From NCBI GenBank assembly GCA_015229045.1, contig JADGCJ010000011.1:1-51562 (forward strand): a DNA stretch of 51,562 bases, given 5' to 3'. This DNA comes from Magnetococcales bacterium. Lineage in GTDB: Bacteria > Pseudomonadota > Magnetococcia > Magnetococcales > DC0425bin3. The position numbers and the translations under genes are program-made. Positions 1-8,336 of this stretch are shown one piece after another; position 1 is the first letter of the stretch; every line of letters begins with the position of its first letter. Under the pieces are notes generated by a model. The model was not told where the DNA came from, made no database searches, and saw nothing but the letters and a program-made list of their open reading frames with translations.

Positions 1-70
1 GGTTCGGGGCGAAGCCCTGACAAAGGCTTTCATGTCCAGGCCTTTCTTGAGGGGGGACCTGGGCAGTTAC
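1..70 (+). repeat. Family A dispersed repeat, right end, cut by window start
   Basis: This is the right-hand part of a repeat that recurs near 2016, 12490, 19415, 29769, 47870 and 51513. It contains the GC hairpin around GGGGCGAAGCCC and ends in TACCTGGGCAGTTAC-like sequence (here GACCTGGGCAGTTAC) at position 70, nine bases before the glnS stop codon. The left half lies outside the window. No coding capacity is evident. The last copy in the window is in the opposite orientation, so the window is bounded by inverted copies. Confidence 0.8.
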
Positions 71-78
71 CTTTCTGT

Positions 79-1770
79 TTACTTTTTCCCCTCGATCTTC
101 GCCCAGGAGTCGCGCAGGGTGACGGTGCGGTTGAACACCGGCTTGCCGGGGTGGGAGTCTTTGGTGTCGACACAAAAATAACCGAGTCGTTCCAGTTGAA
201 AGCGGCTGCCAGGTGCGGCATTGCCCAGCGAGGCCTCCATGGGACACTCTTGCAGAATTTGCAGGGAGTGGGGGTTCAGGGACTCCTTGAAATCCTTCTC
301 CTCCCGATCTTCGCCGGGGTTGGGTTTGAGGAACAGTCGATCATAAAGGCGAACCTCACGGCGGACGCCATGCCGGACCGATACCCAGTGTATCACACCC
401 TTGACTTTGCGCCCCTCCGGATTGGCGTTCAAGGTGGCCGGATCGTAGGTGCAGCGCAACTCGGTTATGGCGCCGGTCGCGGGATCCTTGATCGCCTGAT
501 GGCAGCGAATCACATAGGCGTGACGCAGGCGAACCTCGCCAAGCAGGGCCAGACGCTTGAACTTGGGCGGGGCCTCTTCCCGGAAATCATCCCGCTCGAT
601 CCATATCTCCCGGCCGAAGCCCAGGGTGCGATTGCCCATCTCCGGATGATTGGCGTGACAGGGGACGGTGAGAAACTCCTCCTGTGACTCGGGATAATTG
701 TCGATGATCACCCGTATCGGGTCCAGGACGGCCATGGCTCTGGGTGCCCGTTCTTCGAGGTCATCGCGCAGGCAATTTTCCAACAGGCTCATCTCCACCT
801 TGTTGGGGGCCTTGGTGATGCCAATGCGCTGGCAAAACTCCCGAATGGATTCAGGTGTGTAGCCGCGCCGCCGCAGGCCTGATATGGAGGGCATGCGCGG
901 GTCGTCCCAGCCGCTGACCACCTTTGAGTTGACCAACTCGTTGAGCATGCGTTTGCTCATGACCGTGTATTCGAGAGAGAGTCGGGAAAACTCGATTTGC
1001 CGGGGGTGACACGGAGTGGCCAATTGGTCCAAAACCCAGTCATAGAGCGGGCGATGGTCTTCAAATTCCAGGGTGCACAGGGAGTGGGTGATCCCCTCCA
1101 GGGCGTCCGACAGGCAGTGGGTATAGTCATACATCGGGTAGATGCACCACTGATCCCCGGTCTGATGGTGTGAGGTGTGAATGATCCGGTAAAGAATGGG
1201 GTCACGCATGTTGATGTTGGGTGAAGACATGTCGATGCGCGCCCGCAACACATGTGCTCCGTCTGGAAAATCGCCGGCGCGCATGCGGCGGAACAGATCC
1301 AGGTTCTCTTCCACGGATCGGTTGCGATAGGGGCTGTCCCGGCCGGGTTCGGTCAAAGTGCCACGATAGGCGCGAATCTCGTCCGAAGAGAGACTGCATA
1401 CGTAGGCCTTGCCCGCCTGGATCAGGGCCTCGGCGTAGGCATAGATCTGGGGAAAATAGTCCGAGGCAAAGTAGCGTCGCTTTCCAAAATCAAAGCCGAG
1501 CCAGCGCACATCCTCCTCGATGGAGCGTATGTACTCAGGCTCTTCCCTGGTCGGATTGGTGTCGTCGAAGCGCAGATTGCAGATGCTGCCAGGGTTCTCT
1601 TCGGCGATGCCAAAGTTGAGGCAGATGGACTTGGCGTGACCGATATGCAGGTAGCCATTGGGTTCCGGCGGAAAGCGGGTCACCACGCGCGTGTGTTTGC
1701 CGCTTCGCAGATCCTCGGCAACGATGGTCCGAATGAAATCTGCCGGTCTGGCTTCATCCTGTTTTGTCAT
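79..1770 (-). CDS. glnS: Glutamine--tRNA ligase (GlnRS)
   Basis: This class I aminoacyl-tRNA synthetase charges tRNA-Gln with glutamine in the cytoplasm. The 563-residue product matches the usual bacterial length of about 550. The N-terminal Rossmann part has the signature [15 protein letters not shown] (HIGH motif at about residues 41-44) and the GlnRS-typical LRFDDTNP. The KMSKR-equivalent loop reads VMSKR at about residue 270. The anticodon-binding beta-barrel domains fill the C-terminal half and end in the usual [12 protein letters not shown] tail. The ATG at 1768-1770 directly precedes the conserved N-terminus. Downstream the gene runs into a family A repeat and upstream it faces a 500-bp gene-free stretch, so it appears to be a single-gene unit. 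The presence of GlnRS means this organism charges Gln directly, as many but not all proteobacteria do. No odd features were seen. Confidence 0.97.
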   Translation of the reverse strand: MTKQDEARPADFIRTIVAEDLRSGKHTRVVTRFPPEPNGYLHIGHAKSICLNFGIAEENPGSICNLRFDDTNPTREEPEYIRSIEEDVRWLGFDFGKRRYFASDYFPQIYAYAEALIQAGKAYVCSLSSDEIRAYRGTLTEPGRDSPYRNRSVEENLDLFRRMRAGDFPDGAHVLRARIDMSSPNINMRDPILYRIIHTSHHQTGDQWCIYPMYDYTHCLSDALEGITHSLCTLEFEDHRPLYDWVLDQLATPCHPRQIEFSRLSLEYTVMSKRMLNELVNSKVVSGWDDPRMPSISGLRRRGYTPESIREFCQRIGITKAPNKVEMSLLENCLRDDLEERAPRAMAVLDPIRVIIDNYPESQEEFLTVPCHANHPEMGNRTLGFGREIWIERDDFREEAPPKFKRLALLGEVRLRHAYVIRCHQAIKDPATGAITELRCTYDPATLNANPEGRKVKGVIHWVSVRHGVRREVRLYDRLFLKPNPGEDREEKDFKESLNPHSLQILQECPMEASLGNAAPGSRFQLERLGYFCVDTKDSHPGKPVFNRTVTLRDSWAKIEGKK

Positions 1771-2015
1771 GGGGACTCACTCCACTCCTTGTTGCTGCCG
1801 CTCCTGATGGGGATAACCCCGGGTAACATAAACGTCTTGATCAGCCACGCCAACCCCCTTCCCGCATCCGGCAGGAATAAATGTCAGTATCATGACGATT
1901 GTCAAAATTTCAACGCCTGACTTTGTTTGATCTGACGGGTCATGCCTTTTTCCATGTTCACCACTCGGCGACCCGGTTTGTAAACCACGTCTACTTTGGG
2001 ACACGTAGTTTTTTT
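1771..2015. other. Intergenic stretch upstream of glnS
   Basis: There is no convincing gene here. The glnS promoter should lie in this stretch on the minus strand, but no clear -35/-10 pair stands out. The right part, about 1985-2015 (ACGTCTACTTTGGGA followed by a T-run), recurs nearly unchanged at about 26875-26905, also directly in front of a family A element. It may therefore be part of the element or its preferred neighbourhood. Confidence 0.5.
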
Positions 2016-2150
2016 GTAACTGCCCAGGTACCCCCTCAAGAAAGGCCTGGACATGAAAGCTTTTGTCAGGGCTTCGCCCCGAACCCCACCAGGACTCTGT
2101 CCTGGACCTGTCCGGTCGCCAGCTCCCTGGACCCCGTTTTCGATTGCGGG
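2016..2150 (-). repeat. Family A dispersed repeat, near-complete copy
   Basis: The copy begins with GTAACTGCCCAGGTACC at 2016 and continues through the GGCTTCGCCCC hairpin and a CCAGGACTCTGTCCTGG palindrome to the GGTCGCCAG and GGACCCCG segments near 2140. It is the reverse complement of the copy at the window start and is about 90 percent identical to the copies at 19415 and 29769 over the shared part, judged by eye. The far end is less well defined. It is probably a non-autonomous mobile or extragenic palindromic element. Confidence 0.75.
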
Positions 2151-2272
2151 GTACGTGTTTGCTGGCCTGCGCACGGTTTTGGCCCGAATATTGCTCAAGG
2201 CATACCAGTACGATTTCTTGTCCCAGAATTGGCCGTAACTGACTTAAATAAAAAAATAGAAAGGTTGCAACC

Positions 2273-2782
2273 ATGTCTACACAGAGCGTCGATCTGAACA
2301 AATTGGCCAAAGTCCTCAACCTGACCTTTGCCGACCGGGATGGCGAAGTTCTCAATGCAACCCGGATGGCTATACGCATGTTAAAGAATGCCCGCATGGA
2401 TTTTAACGATATTTTTCAAATGTCCCAGGCCCCGCGAAACGACGGACACGATCACGCCGTTGCCGTGCAGGGGGTACGCAAGGAGTATGATGCCTTGATC
2501 GATTCGTTGCATCGCGATTATGCCATGCGCATTGCCTCACTGAATCGTCGCATTGCGCAATTGGGTCAGCAAGCCCCGCAGCAACAGGTTGCATCGCCCG
2601 ACGCCAGGAGTGTGAAAGAGTACCAGGAGGAGATCAACGCCCTGCGTCGCCAAGTGGAGTGGTGGAAGGCGCGCAACAATCAGCAGTTGGAAAAAACCCA
2701 GGAGAAACATCGCCGCGAGATTGATCATCTCAATCGTCGGCTCGATTTCTGGCGCAATTTTGCCACTGCCCAACGCGCTTGA
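2273..2782 (+). CDS. Hypothetical coiled-coil protein
   Basis: I do not recognise this 169-residue protein. It has no signal peptide and no membrane segment. Residues 1-45 look globular and mixed (DLNKLAKVLNLTFADRDGE then an Ala/Met-rich helix). From about residue 65 to the end the sequence is strongly charged and helical, with two predicted coiled-coil stretches separated by a Gln/Pro-rich break (QQAPQQQ at about residue 100). The ATG at 2273 has a plausible ribosome site (AAAGG, eight bases upstream), and codon use matches neighbouring genes. It stands alone between a family A repeat and a family B repeat, with a strong terminator about 200 bases downstream. The N-terminal 45 residues resemble the short DUF2786-like segments found in phage and accessory proteins, but this is only an impression. 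Confidence 0.7.
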   Translation: MSTQSVDLNKLAKVLNLTFADRDGEVLNATRMAIRMLKNARMDFNDIFQMSQAPRNDGHDHAVAVQGVRKEYDALIDSLHRDYAMRIASLNRRIAQLGQQAPQQQVASPDARSVKEYQEEINALRRQVEWWKARNNQQLEKTQEKHRREIDHLNRRLDFWRNFATAQRA

Positions 2783-2789
2783 ACCTTTG

Positions 2790-2915
2790 ATACCCATTTG
2801 CAGTCGATGCGAGAACGAGGCAGCAAGGAGGAGGCGACGAGACAGTACGTGTTGGGTACGGTGAGGAGCCGACGACGCGGCTAACGAAGTTATCGCGATG
2901 AATGCAAATGGGTGT
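2790..2915 (+). repeat. Family B repeat (TIR variant 2), MITE-like
   Basis: This is an element of about 126 bp with terminal inverted repeats ATACCCATTTGCA and TGCAAATGGGTGT. Its core (CGACGAGACAGTACGTGTTG) is shared with five other copies, at 14334, 27940, 28065, 41077 and 50202. It starts eight bases after the preceding stop codon. The short frame through the core (MRERGSK...) recurs in the other copies of this variant but shows no sign of being a gene. Confidence 0.8.
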
Positions 2916-2980
2916 GATAATCGGCCCGTGCCGCGTCCGTGGCAGATCAGCCGATGATGAATGATACAGTCTCTTTCTGG

Positions 2981-3007
2981 GACCGCCTATGGCGGTCTTT
3001 TTTTTTT
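2981..3007 (+). terminator. Rho-independent terminator
   Basis: A perfect 7-bp stem (GACCGCC/GGCGGTC) with a TAT loop is followed by ten T residues. It lies downstream of the coiled-coil gene at 2273-2782, with the family B repeat in between, and just before the 3' end of the minus-strand glycosyltransferase gene. Confidence 0.85.
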
Positions 3008-3036
3008 GAGCATGAGGGGCTGTCGATGCGTATTCT

Positions 3037-4356
3037 CTATCCCGAACCCGCCACCCGAGCGAAGATGGCGCACTCTCTTTCGGTCATGAAACGCGCCGTG
3101 AATGGCGCAAAGGCGACAGGATCCAGGGTGGCCTCCCGATAACTCTCCGCCAGCAGAAAGTGGCGCAGATGCGGCCTGAAACCGGCCACGGTTGCCTGAA
3201 AATCGCCCTTGGGATCAAAACCGCCGATCCGGTTGACGGGATTGTCGCGCAGTTGGCCGGTGACGGGTGCCTCCTCGCGCAGAATGCCGAGAATGGGTCG
3301 TCGGCAATAGAGCAGGGTTGCCGTGCGACTGGCGGAGTAACTCGCATCATCGGAGCCGACCATCAACAACAGATTGCTCTCGGTGAGGATGCGCAGACCG
3401 AGAAAATAGGCAACCCGGTGCGGGTGTTCTCGCACCATGTCTGTCAGACCGACCTCCCGGGCAATGGGCAGGACGGTATACTCGGCCTTGTCGCCCATGC
3501 CGTAACTGGTGCCGATAAAATGCAGACGAACCCGTTCCCAGGCCTCGGGATGGCGTTCCCTCTCTTCGCGGATGGCTGTGAACAGAACACGATAGCCATA
3601 AGCCATGCTGGCGTTGCTGGCCCCCAGACTGACCCAGTTCAGGTTGCCGTCATGGGGGTTGAAAAACGGGTTGGGGGGTGCCAGGTGCGGTACACGGTCA
3701 AAATCCTGGGTCGGGACACCAAAGGGTAAAACCGAGATATCGTCGGGACGTACAAAGGGGTAGCGGCGGAGAAAAGTCTCCTGGTACGCCGCCGAGTTGC
3801 AAATCAGGTGGCTGGCATGACGTATGATCCAGGGTTCCAGCAGCCGGGGCGGTATATGGGCCAGCAGAAACTTGAGGCGGTTGCCGGGAATCACCCGGGT
3901 TTGTAAAACTTCGGGCCAGGTGCGCCGCCACGGATCCTGAAAATCAAGGATGTAGGGAATTCCCAGGCGCCTTTTCCACAACGGACCCAGAGTCATGACC
4001 GGAAAGACCGTGGTGGAAAAATAGACCAACTGAAAAGGTTGGCTTTTCAAGAGGCGCAAACCATCCCGATAAAGATGGAACAACGCCCGATAAGTCAGTC
4101 CTCTCAGGCCAAAATGGCGCGACACCGACAGGGGCCAGGCACGACTCCAGGTGATGGGTGTCTCCGGAGGGATGGTCTTTGCCAGGTCAGGATCCAGAGT
4201 ACCCGTCACAAAGTCAGGGTTGACGCCCAGAATATGGGCCTGCCAACCCCACTCCGCCAGATAGGGCAATGACATCCGGATCCGGTGGTGGTCCGGGGCG
4301 TTGATGGGGGGAAAGTTGGGTGAAACGATCAAAATCCGACGACTGGGGCGGTGCAT
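3037..4356 (-). CDS. Glycosyltransferase, GT4-like
   Basis: This is a 439-residue probable sugar transferase for surface polysaccharide or lipopolysaccharide. The start ILIVSPNFPPINAPDHHRIRM is the typical first beta strand and loop of a GT-B glycosyltransferase N-domain. A hydrophobic LVYFSTTVFPVMTLGPLW segment followed by IPYILDFQDPWR (about residues 125-150) matches the second half of that domain in family-4-type enzymes. The C-domain contains the putative nucleotide-sugar region LLMVGSDDASYSASRTATLLYCRRPILGI (about residues 340-370), in which the usual E-x7-E pair is not obvious. The acceptor and sugar donor cannot be told from sequence. It lies 36 bases downstream of a second glycosyltransferase on the same strand, so the two are probably co-transcribed. 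The ATG at 4356 fits the conserved N-terminus. Confidence 0.8.
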   Translation of the reverse strand: MHRPSRRILIVSPNFPPINAPDHHRIRMSLPYLAEWGWQAHILGVNPDFVTGTLDPDLAKTIPPETPITWSRAWPLSVSRHFGLRGLTYRALFHLYRDGLRLLKSQPFQLVYFSTTVFPVMTLGPLWKRRLGIPYILDFQDPWRRTWPEVLQTRVIPGNRLKFLLAHIPPRLLEPWIIRHASHLICNSAAYQETFLRRYPFVRPDDISVLPFGVPTQDFDRVPHLAPPNPFFNPHDGNLNWVSLGASNASMAYGYRVLFTAIREERERHPEAWERVRLHFIGTSYGMGDKAEYTVLPIAREVGLTDMVREHPHRVAYFLGLRILTESNLLLMVGSDDASYSASRTATLLYCRRPILGILREEAPVTGQLRDNPVNRIGGFDPKGDFQATVAGFRPHLRHFLLAESYREATLDPVAFAPFTARFMTERECAIFARVAGSG

Positions 4357-4392
4357 GGGATGTCTTGAAAGGGCCCTTGGGTGGAGAGTGTG

Positions 4393-5598
4393 TCAAGGCT
4401 GATCCATCGAGCCCTGTTTTGCCAGGACGCTTCTGTAGTGCGCCACCATACTGGCACCAACGGTGTCCCATGAAAAGTGTTCCCGGGCAGCGTGTTGACC
4501 ATTCTGGCCCCAGATTCTGCCCTGTTCCGGATGGTCGAGGATGTAACGCAGCCAATGAGCGATGGCGCCTGGATCGCCAGGAGTGACGACGCCGCAGGCC
4601 AGGTCGGTGACGGTATGGGCCAGCCCCACCTCTTCCGTGACGACGACCGGACAACCCATCTGCATGGCCTCCAGGATGACGTTGCCAAAATTTTCTGAAT
4701 AGGAGGTCAGGGCCAACACCCTGGCCTGTTGCAGGAGACCCCATTTTTGCTGATCGCCCACGGTGCCGACGAAAAAGACCCGCCCGACCAGGTGCAATTC
4801 GGCAATCAGCCGTTCAAGATGGTGTCGATAGCCCTCTTCGTCGTTGCCGGCGATCACCAGAATGGCCTTGGGGACAGTCGGCAACGCTTTGATCAGGCGA
4901 TCCAGCCCTTTTTTCCAATTGACCCGTCCCAGAAACAGAATAAAACCGTTTTCTGCCTCCGTCACAGCCTTGGGCAGAATGAAGGGTTCCCCCATCGTGG
5001 CCGGATCGGGTGGGTCGATGCCGTTTGGAATGATGCGCACGGCCGCCGTTGACAGATTGAGCTGGTCGAGATCTTCCTGCTCGCGGATGGCGGTCAGATG
5101 GAGAAAAGCGGCCCGGGCCAGGGTACGCTGCTCTATCAGACGGATCCAAAGAGTCTTGGCCAACCGGCTGCGACGACGGATCAGCTCCCGGACCAGCATG
5201 CCCCGGGGCGAGACGACATAGGGGACGCCAGCCCGCTCGGCCAGGCGAGCCGTCGCCCAGGTCGACCAGAGAAAGACCCCATGCAGATGCACCAGGTCAA
5301 ATGTGGCGAGTTGCTCTCGCAGGGCCACCAGCAAGCCGGGGTAACGGTTCAGGCGTCGTGGCCAGCCCGGGCGATCATAGCGGACCATGACACCATCCAG
5401 ATTGACCGACTGACCCAGGGGGACATCCAACTCGCCGGGGCCATCCATGCTCGAGGTGAAGACATGGACCTCATGCCCCTGCCGCACCAGACTGCGGCAC
5501 AAGCCATGGACCGAACGGATTGGTCCCCCATAGCGCCATGCCGGAATATAGGTGGGGACGACGTGCAGGATACGGAGACGGGGATTTGTGTGTATCAA
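4393..5598 (-). CDS. Glycosyltransferase family 4 (group 1)
   Basis: This 401-residue GT-B enzyme probably transfers a nucleotide-activated sugar during surface polysaccharide assembly. The N-domain starts LRILHVVPTYIPAWRYGGP, with the GG loop typical of group 1 transferases. LVHLHGVFLWSTW and PYVVSPRGML follow at about residues 100-135. The C-domain has ILFLGRVNWKKGLDRLI (about 225-240) and the family signature SYSENFGNVILEAMQMGCPVV (about 305-325), which includes the E-x7-E motif that holds the donor nucleotide. The first codon at 5598 is TTG, with no ATG nearby before the conserved strand, so the start is moderately sure. It is followed after 36 bases by the glycosyltransferase at 3037-4356, and a toxin-antitoxin pair sits upstream. 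Confidence 0.9.
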   Translation of the reverse strand: MIHTNPRLRILHVVPTYIPAWRYGGPIRSVHGLCRSLVRQGHEVHVFTSSMDGPGELDVPLGQSVNLDGVMVRYDRPGWPRRLNRYPGLLVALREQLATFDLVHLHGVFLWSTWATARLAERAGVPYVVSPRGMLVRELIRRRSRLAKTLWIRLIEQRTLARAAFLHLTAIREQEDLDQLNLSTAAVRIIPNGIDPPDPATMGEPFILPKAVTEAENGFILFLGRVNWKKGLDRLIKALPTVPKAILVIAGNDEEGYRHHLERLIAELHLVGRVFFVGTVGDQQKWGLLQQARVLALTSYSENFGNVILEAMQMGCPVVVTEEVGLAHTVTDLACGVVTPGDPGAIAHWLRYILDHPEQGRIWGQNGQHAAREHFSWDTVGASMVAHYRSVLAKQGSMDQP

Positions 5599-5636
5599 GG
5601 GATGTCCGTTGCAGGGATGTTTTCAGCTTCGGCTGA

Positions 5637-5921
5637 TTATGAATCAAAGGTTTTCTTGATGTCGCGATAAAAATTCTCATGGGGGCCAATAGCCAGTAAT
5701 ATGATGGTGTCTTCCACTTCGCGCCATTCGTAGGCTAACAGAACCATTTTTCCAACCATCCTGAACTTGTGTACACGAACACCGGCCAAGTCGGCAACCT
5801 TGGGTTCTCCCACATCAGGGTTGGAAGCGATGTGCCGAACGGCTTTGTCCATTGCCATTTTTTGGTTGACGTGGAGGCGTTTGCTGCTATTCGTGAACAG
5901 ACGGGTTTGGAGGATGCGCAT
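5637..5921 (-). CDS. RelE/ParE-family toxin
   Basis: This small basic protein of 94 residues has the RelE/ParE fold pattern: an N-terminal helical hairpin with Lys/Arg residues, then a beta sheet. The sheet contains VADLAGVRVHKFRMVGKMVLLAYEW, in which the alternating hydrophobic and basic residues are typical of the toxin core, and TIILLAIGPHENFYRDIKK at the C-terminus. Members of the superfamily either cut mRNA at the ribosome or poison gyrase. Which applies here cannot be decided. The gene starts in the stop codon of the antitoxin (TGATG, one-base overlap), so the pair is translationally coupled. An in-frame TTG one codon earlier is an alternative start. Confidence 0.85.
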   Translation of the reverse strand: MRILQTRLFTNSSKRLHVNQKMAMDKAVRHIASNPDVGEPKVADLAGVRVHKFRMVGKMVLLAYEWREVEDTIILLAIGPHENFYRDIKKTFDS

Positions 5922-6130
5922 CAACCGAACTTGTAATCTTCAAGGGCGGTATCTTCCTTGGCCAGAAGAATGTCCTTGATCAGGGAGAAGGGCAGGTCCG
6001 GATTCTCCTCGGCGATCTTGCCGATACGGGACCAATATTCAATTTGCTTTGGCAAAGTTCGGTGCCCAACTTGAGCATACCGTTTCGCTTCGGCGACCAG
6101 ATCATCGGCAAGCTTGACGTTGACAGACAT
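5921..6130 (-). CDS. ParD-like antitoxin
   Basis: This 69-residue protein precedes and overlaps the RelE/ParE-type toxin gene. It matches the ParD-like antitoxin family: the beginning MSVNVKLADDLVAEAKRYA resembles the ribbon-helix-helix strand and first helix, and the segment RTLPKQIEYWSRIGKIAEENPDLPF is the family hallmark. The C-terminal acidic tail (KEDTALEDYKF) is the part expected to wrap the toxin. A ribosome site (AAGGGA) lies six bases before the ATG. Such antitoxins normally bind their own promoter and repress the pair. No clear operator palindrome was seen upstream. The cassette sits between glycosyltransferase genes, which is a common accessory position. Confidence 0.85.
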   Translation of the reverse strand: MSVNVKLADDLVAEAKRYAQVGHRTLPKQIEYWSRIGKIAEENPDLPFSLIKDILLAKEDTALEDYKFG

Positions 6131-6214
6131 CAGGAGTCCCTTTTCAGAAGATTGTCATCACCGTTGCCATGATAGGCCCGGATGGCTTCGGTTGGAACTT
6201 CAAAGATCGAACAT

Positions 6215-7477
6215 TCATGGCTGTGGCCTGGGCATCAGGTCGCGCAGAGCCAGGTTCCAGCCGTCCAGGATCACCTGGCGGCTGAAATGTCGATGGTAAA
6301 CGGCAAAGGCATTGTGTTGCCAACGTACCATCTCTGCGGGCTGGCGGGCCAGCTCCAGCAACCTGGTGGCAGCGAGATCGACATGATGGGGGTCAACCCT
6401 GAGACCGACCGCAAACTCCTCGATCCATTGACCGACGGATGACTGCTCCGAGCCGACATAGAGGAGAGGACGTCCCGTTGCCAGGGAGCCGAAAAATTTG
6501 GAGGGCACGACGATCCCATCCCAATCGGGGCGCAGACTCAACAGGTGCATGTCGGCGGCGGCCAGACGTTGCGCCAGCTCCGCTTCGCTGGCGAAGGGGG
6601 CAAAAGAGATGTTGCCATCATCGGGTCCAACGGCTGCTTGCAGGGCCGCCAGACGATTGCCCCGGCAGGAGAAGACCAGCCGTATGAAGGGATTGGCGTG
6701 ACGCAAGCGGCGCATCAGGGCCAGAAAAAGGTCAAAATCATGGGCGCGTCCCATGCTGCCGGAGTACAGAAGGGCCAATTGACAATCCGCACCAAAAAGT
6801 TGGGTGCGTACCGTGGGATCGGGGCGGTCTATCGTTTTGGGTTCGACGAGTGCCCAGGGGGTCAGGGTGAGCGGGCGTCCGCACTGCTTGTAGGTCGCCA
6901 GACGCCTGCGCATGCAGGGACCGATATCCACCACGAGATCCGCGCAACGATAAAGGGGCCCCATCAAGTGCCGGGAGGCCCGGGCCAGGGAGGCCAACAG
7001 GCTGCCCGGTCGATCGGCGGCGATGGCCTCCGGGTAGAGATCGAAACACCACCAGGCCACCCGGGTGCGCGGCGAGACCAGCTTCAGAAGCGGCAACAAC
7101 AGCTGGGAAAATTGTGGATCGGTACCTACCAGGAACAGATCCGCCTGCGGCGAGCGCCCTACCCGCCATATCCAGCCCAGCATCATCCAGAGGGCATTCA
7201 GGAGTCGCAAAACATATCCCCCCTGTTCCAGACCCGGGCGAGAGGTACGGATAATGTGGACCCCCTCCCACTGTTCCGTAGCGGCCTCGATGCGGCGGCT
7301 GGGGTCACTCCAGATGCGGTTGCTGGTATGAACGGTCACCTCCCAGCCTCGTGCCAGCAGACCCCTGGCCAGATCACTGAACAGCCGGGCGCTGACCACG
7401 TCGTCGGGATGGAAAAAATGGTAGAAAAGGGCAATCTTCCCGGTCGGTGACGGAGGGCATTTCTCTTCGGGATCCAT
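6215..7477 (-). CDS. Glycosyltransferase, WcaI-like GT4
   Basis: This is a probable GT-B glycosyltransferase of about 420 residues. The opening KIALFYHFFHPDDVVSARL and the phrase DLFLVGTDPQFSQLLLPLL (about residues 95-115 of this start) resemble WcaI-type transferases of colanic-acid-like exopolysaccharide clusters. WWCFDLYPEAIAA (about residues 130-145) is the diagnostic next segment of that group. The C-domain has LALLYSGSMGRAHDFDLFLAL (about 230-250) and the donor-binding region HLLSLRPDWDGIVVPSKFFGSLATGRPLLYVG (about 325-355). The ATG at 7477 was chosen because it directly precedes the first conserved strand. A GTG at 7528 would add 17 residues, and neither start has a strong ribosome site. 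It is on the same strand as the two glycosyltransferases downstream, separated from them by the toxin-antitoxin pair. Confidence 0.82.
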   Translation of the reverse strand: MDPEEKCPPSPTGKIALFYHFFHPDDVVSARLFSDLARGLLARGWEVTVHTSNRIWSDPSRRIEAATEQWEGVHIIRTSRPGLEQGGYVLRLLNALWMMLGWIWRVGRSPQADLFLVGTDPQFSQLLLPLLKLVSPRTRVAWWCFDLYPEAIAADRPGSLLASLARASRHLMGPLYRCADLVVDIGPCMRRRLATYKQCGRPLTLTPWALVEPKTIDRPDPTVRTQLFGADCQLALLYSGSMGRAHDFDLFLALMRRLRHANPFIRLVFSCRGNRLAALQAAVGPDDGNISFAPFASEAELAQRLAAADMHLLSLRPDWDGIVVPSKFFGSLATGRPLLYVGSEQSSVGQWIEEFAVGLRVDPHHVDLAATRLLELARQPAEMVRWQHNAFAVYHRHFSRQVILDGWNLALRDLMPRPQP

Positions 7478-7588
7478 GGTCTGGGCGCTGTTTTGTTGAG
7501 GAGACACGAGATGCAGGCACCCCGGCACTCTACTCTCGGCTGGTCGAGCGGGTCAATACGCAGGGCGTTTTCATGTGGCCCTTTCGGT

Positions 7589-8314
7589 TCATGAAAAGCA
7601 AGTCTGCACATGACCGCAGGCGATCAGCAGGGGGAGCATGTGTCGGGGCGGAGGGGCAACGACCGTGATGGGTTGTTGATCCTGATACAGGGGAATGGTT
7701 ATGGAGCGGGCATGGAGTTGCAGACAGGAGGCACCGCTTCCGGCCATCCGTGCGAAGCCATACAGAGGATCCCCGACCACAGGGCAGCCCATATGAGCGC
7801 AGTGGACACGAATCTGGTGCGTTCTGCCGGTCAGAGGGTGCAGCTCCAACCAGGTCAAGTCGCCGAATCCACCCAGAACGCGAAAATCGGTGCAGGAGGG
7901 TTGTCCGTCAGGGTGGATCTCCATGCGCCATCCGCGATTGTGGGTGGTCTGGGCATTGTTTCCCTCGGGACGCAAGGGGGCATCGATGCGGCCATGATCC
8001 TGCGGTGGCTTGCCGGTTACCACAGCCCAGTAACACTTTTCCACCAGGCCCGCAGCAAACAGCGTTCCCAGGCGACGCAGCGCCTGTCGATGACGTCCCA
8101 GCACCAGACAACCACTCGTCAGTCGATCCAGACGATGGGCCAGTTCCGGCAACTGTTTCAAGCCAAAGCATAAATCGTGTCGGCGGATCTCGACATGCGG
8201 CCCTTCTCCCGGGCCCCGATGCACAGGCACACCGGCTGGTTTGTCAATGACCAATACCCACCCGTCCCGATACAGGATGCGATCCGCCAGTCCTGTCGTT
8301 GTTGTAGTGTCCAT
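7589..8314 (-). CDS. RluA-family pseudouridine synthase
   Basis: The enzyme isomerises specific uridines in rRNA or tRNA to pseudouridine. The product is 241 residues with this start. The catalytic motif HRLDRLTSGCLVLGR (about residues 57-71) contains the invariant Asp within RLDR. LELHPLTGRTHQIRVHCAHMGCPVVGDPLYG (about residues 155-185) is the second RluA hallmark. The N-terminal LYRDGWVLVIDKPAGVPVHRG is the usual first strand region. There is no S4 domain, so it belongs to the short RluA/RluC/TruC-like branch (TruC and related enzymes are about 240-260 residues). The exact target is unknown. The reading frame stays open upstream to 8497, but that part overlaps the hydrogenase-protease gene and has no family similarity, so the ATG at 8314 is preferred. 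Confidence 0.9.
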   Translation of the reverse strand: MDTTTTTGLADRILYRDGWVLVIDKPAGVPVHRGPGEGPHVEIRRHDLCFGLKQLPELAHRLDRLTSGCLVLGRHRQALRRLGTLFAAGLVEKCYWAVVTGKPPQDHGRIDAPLRPEGNNAQTTHNRGWRMEIHPDGQPSCTDFRVLGGFGDLTWLELHPLTGRTHQIRVHCAHMGCPVVGDPLYGFARMAGSGASCLQLHARSITIPLYQDQQPITVVAPPPRHMLPLLIACGHVQTCFS

Positions 8315-8336
8315 GCGCGTGGTTTGCAACGTCAGG

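Noticed and set aside
2810..2883. Recurring small peptide frame (MRERGSK...) in family B repeats
   Set aside because: The frame is broken in variant 1 copies, has no ribosome site and changes with the DNA core, so it is a by-product of repeat conservation.
3037..7477. Complete capsule or exopolysaccharide cluster
   Set aside because: Only three glycosyltransferases are present, with no flippase, polymerase, exporter or nucleotide-sugar genes. A full cluster cannot be claimed.
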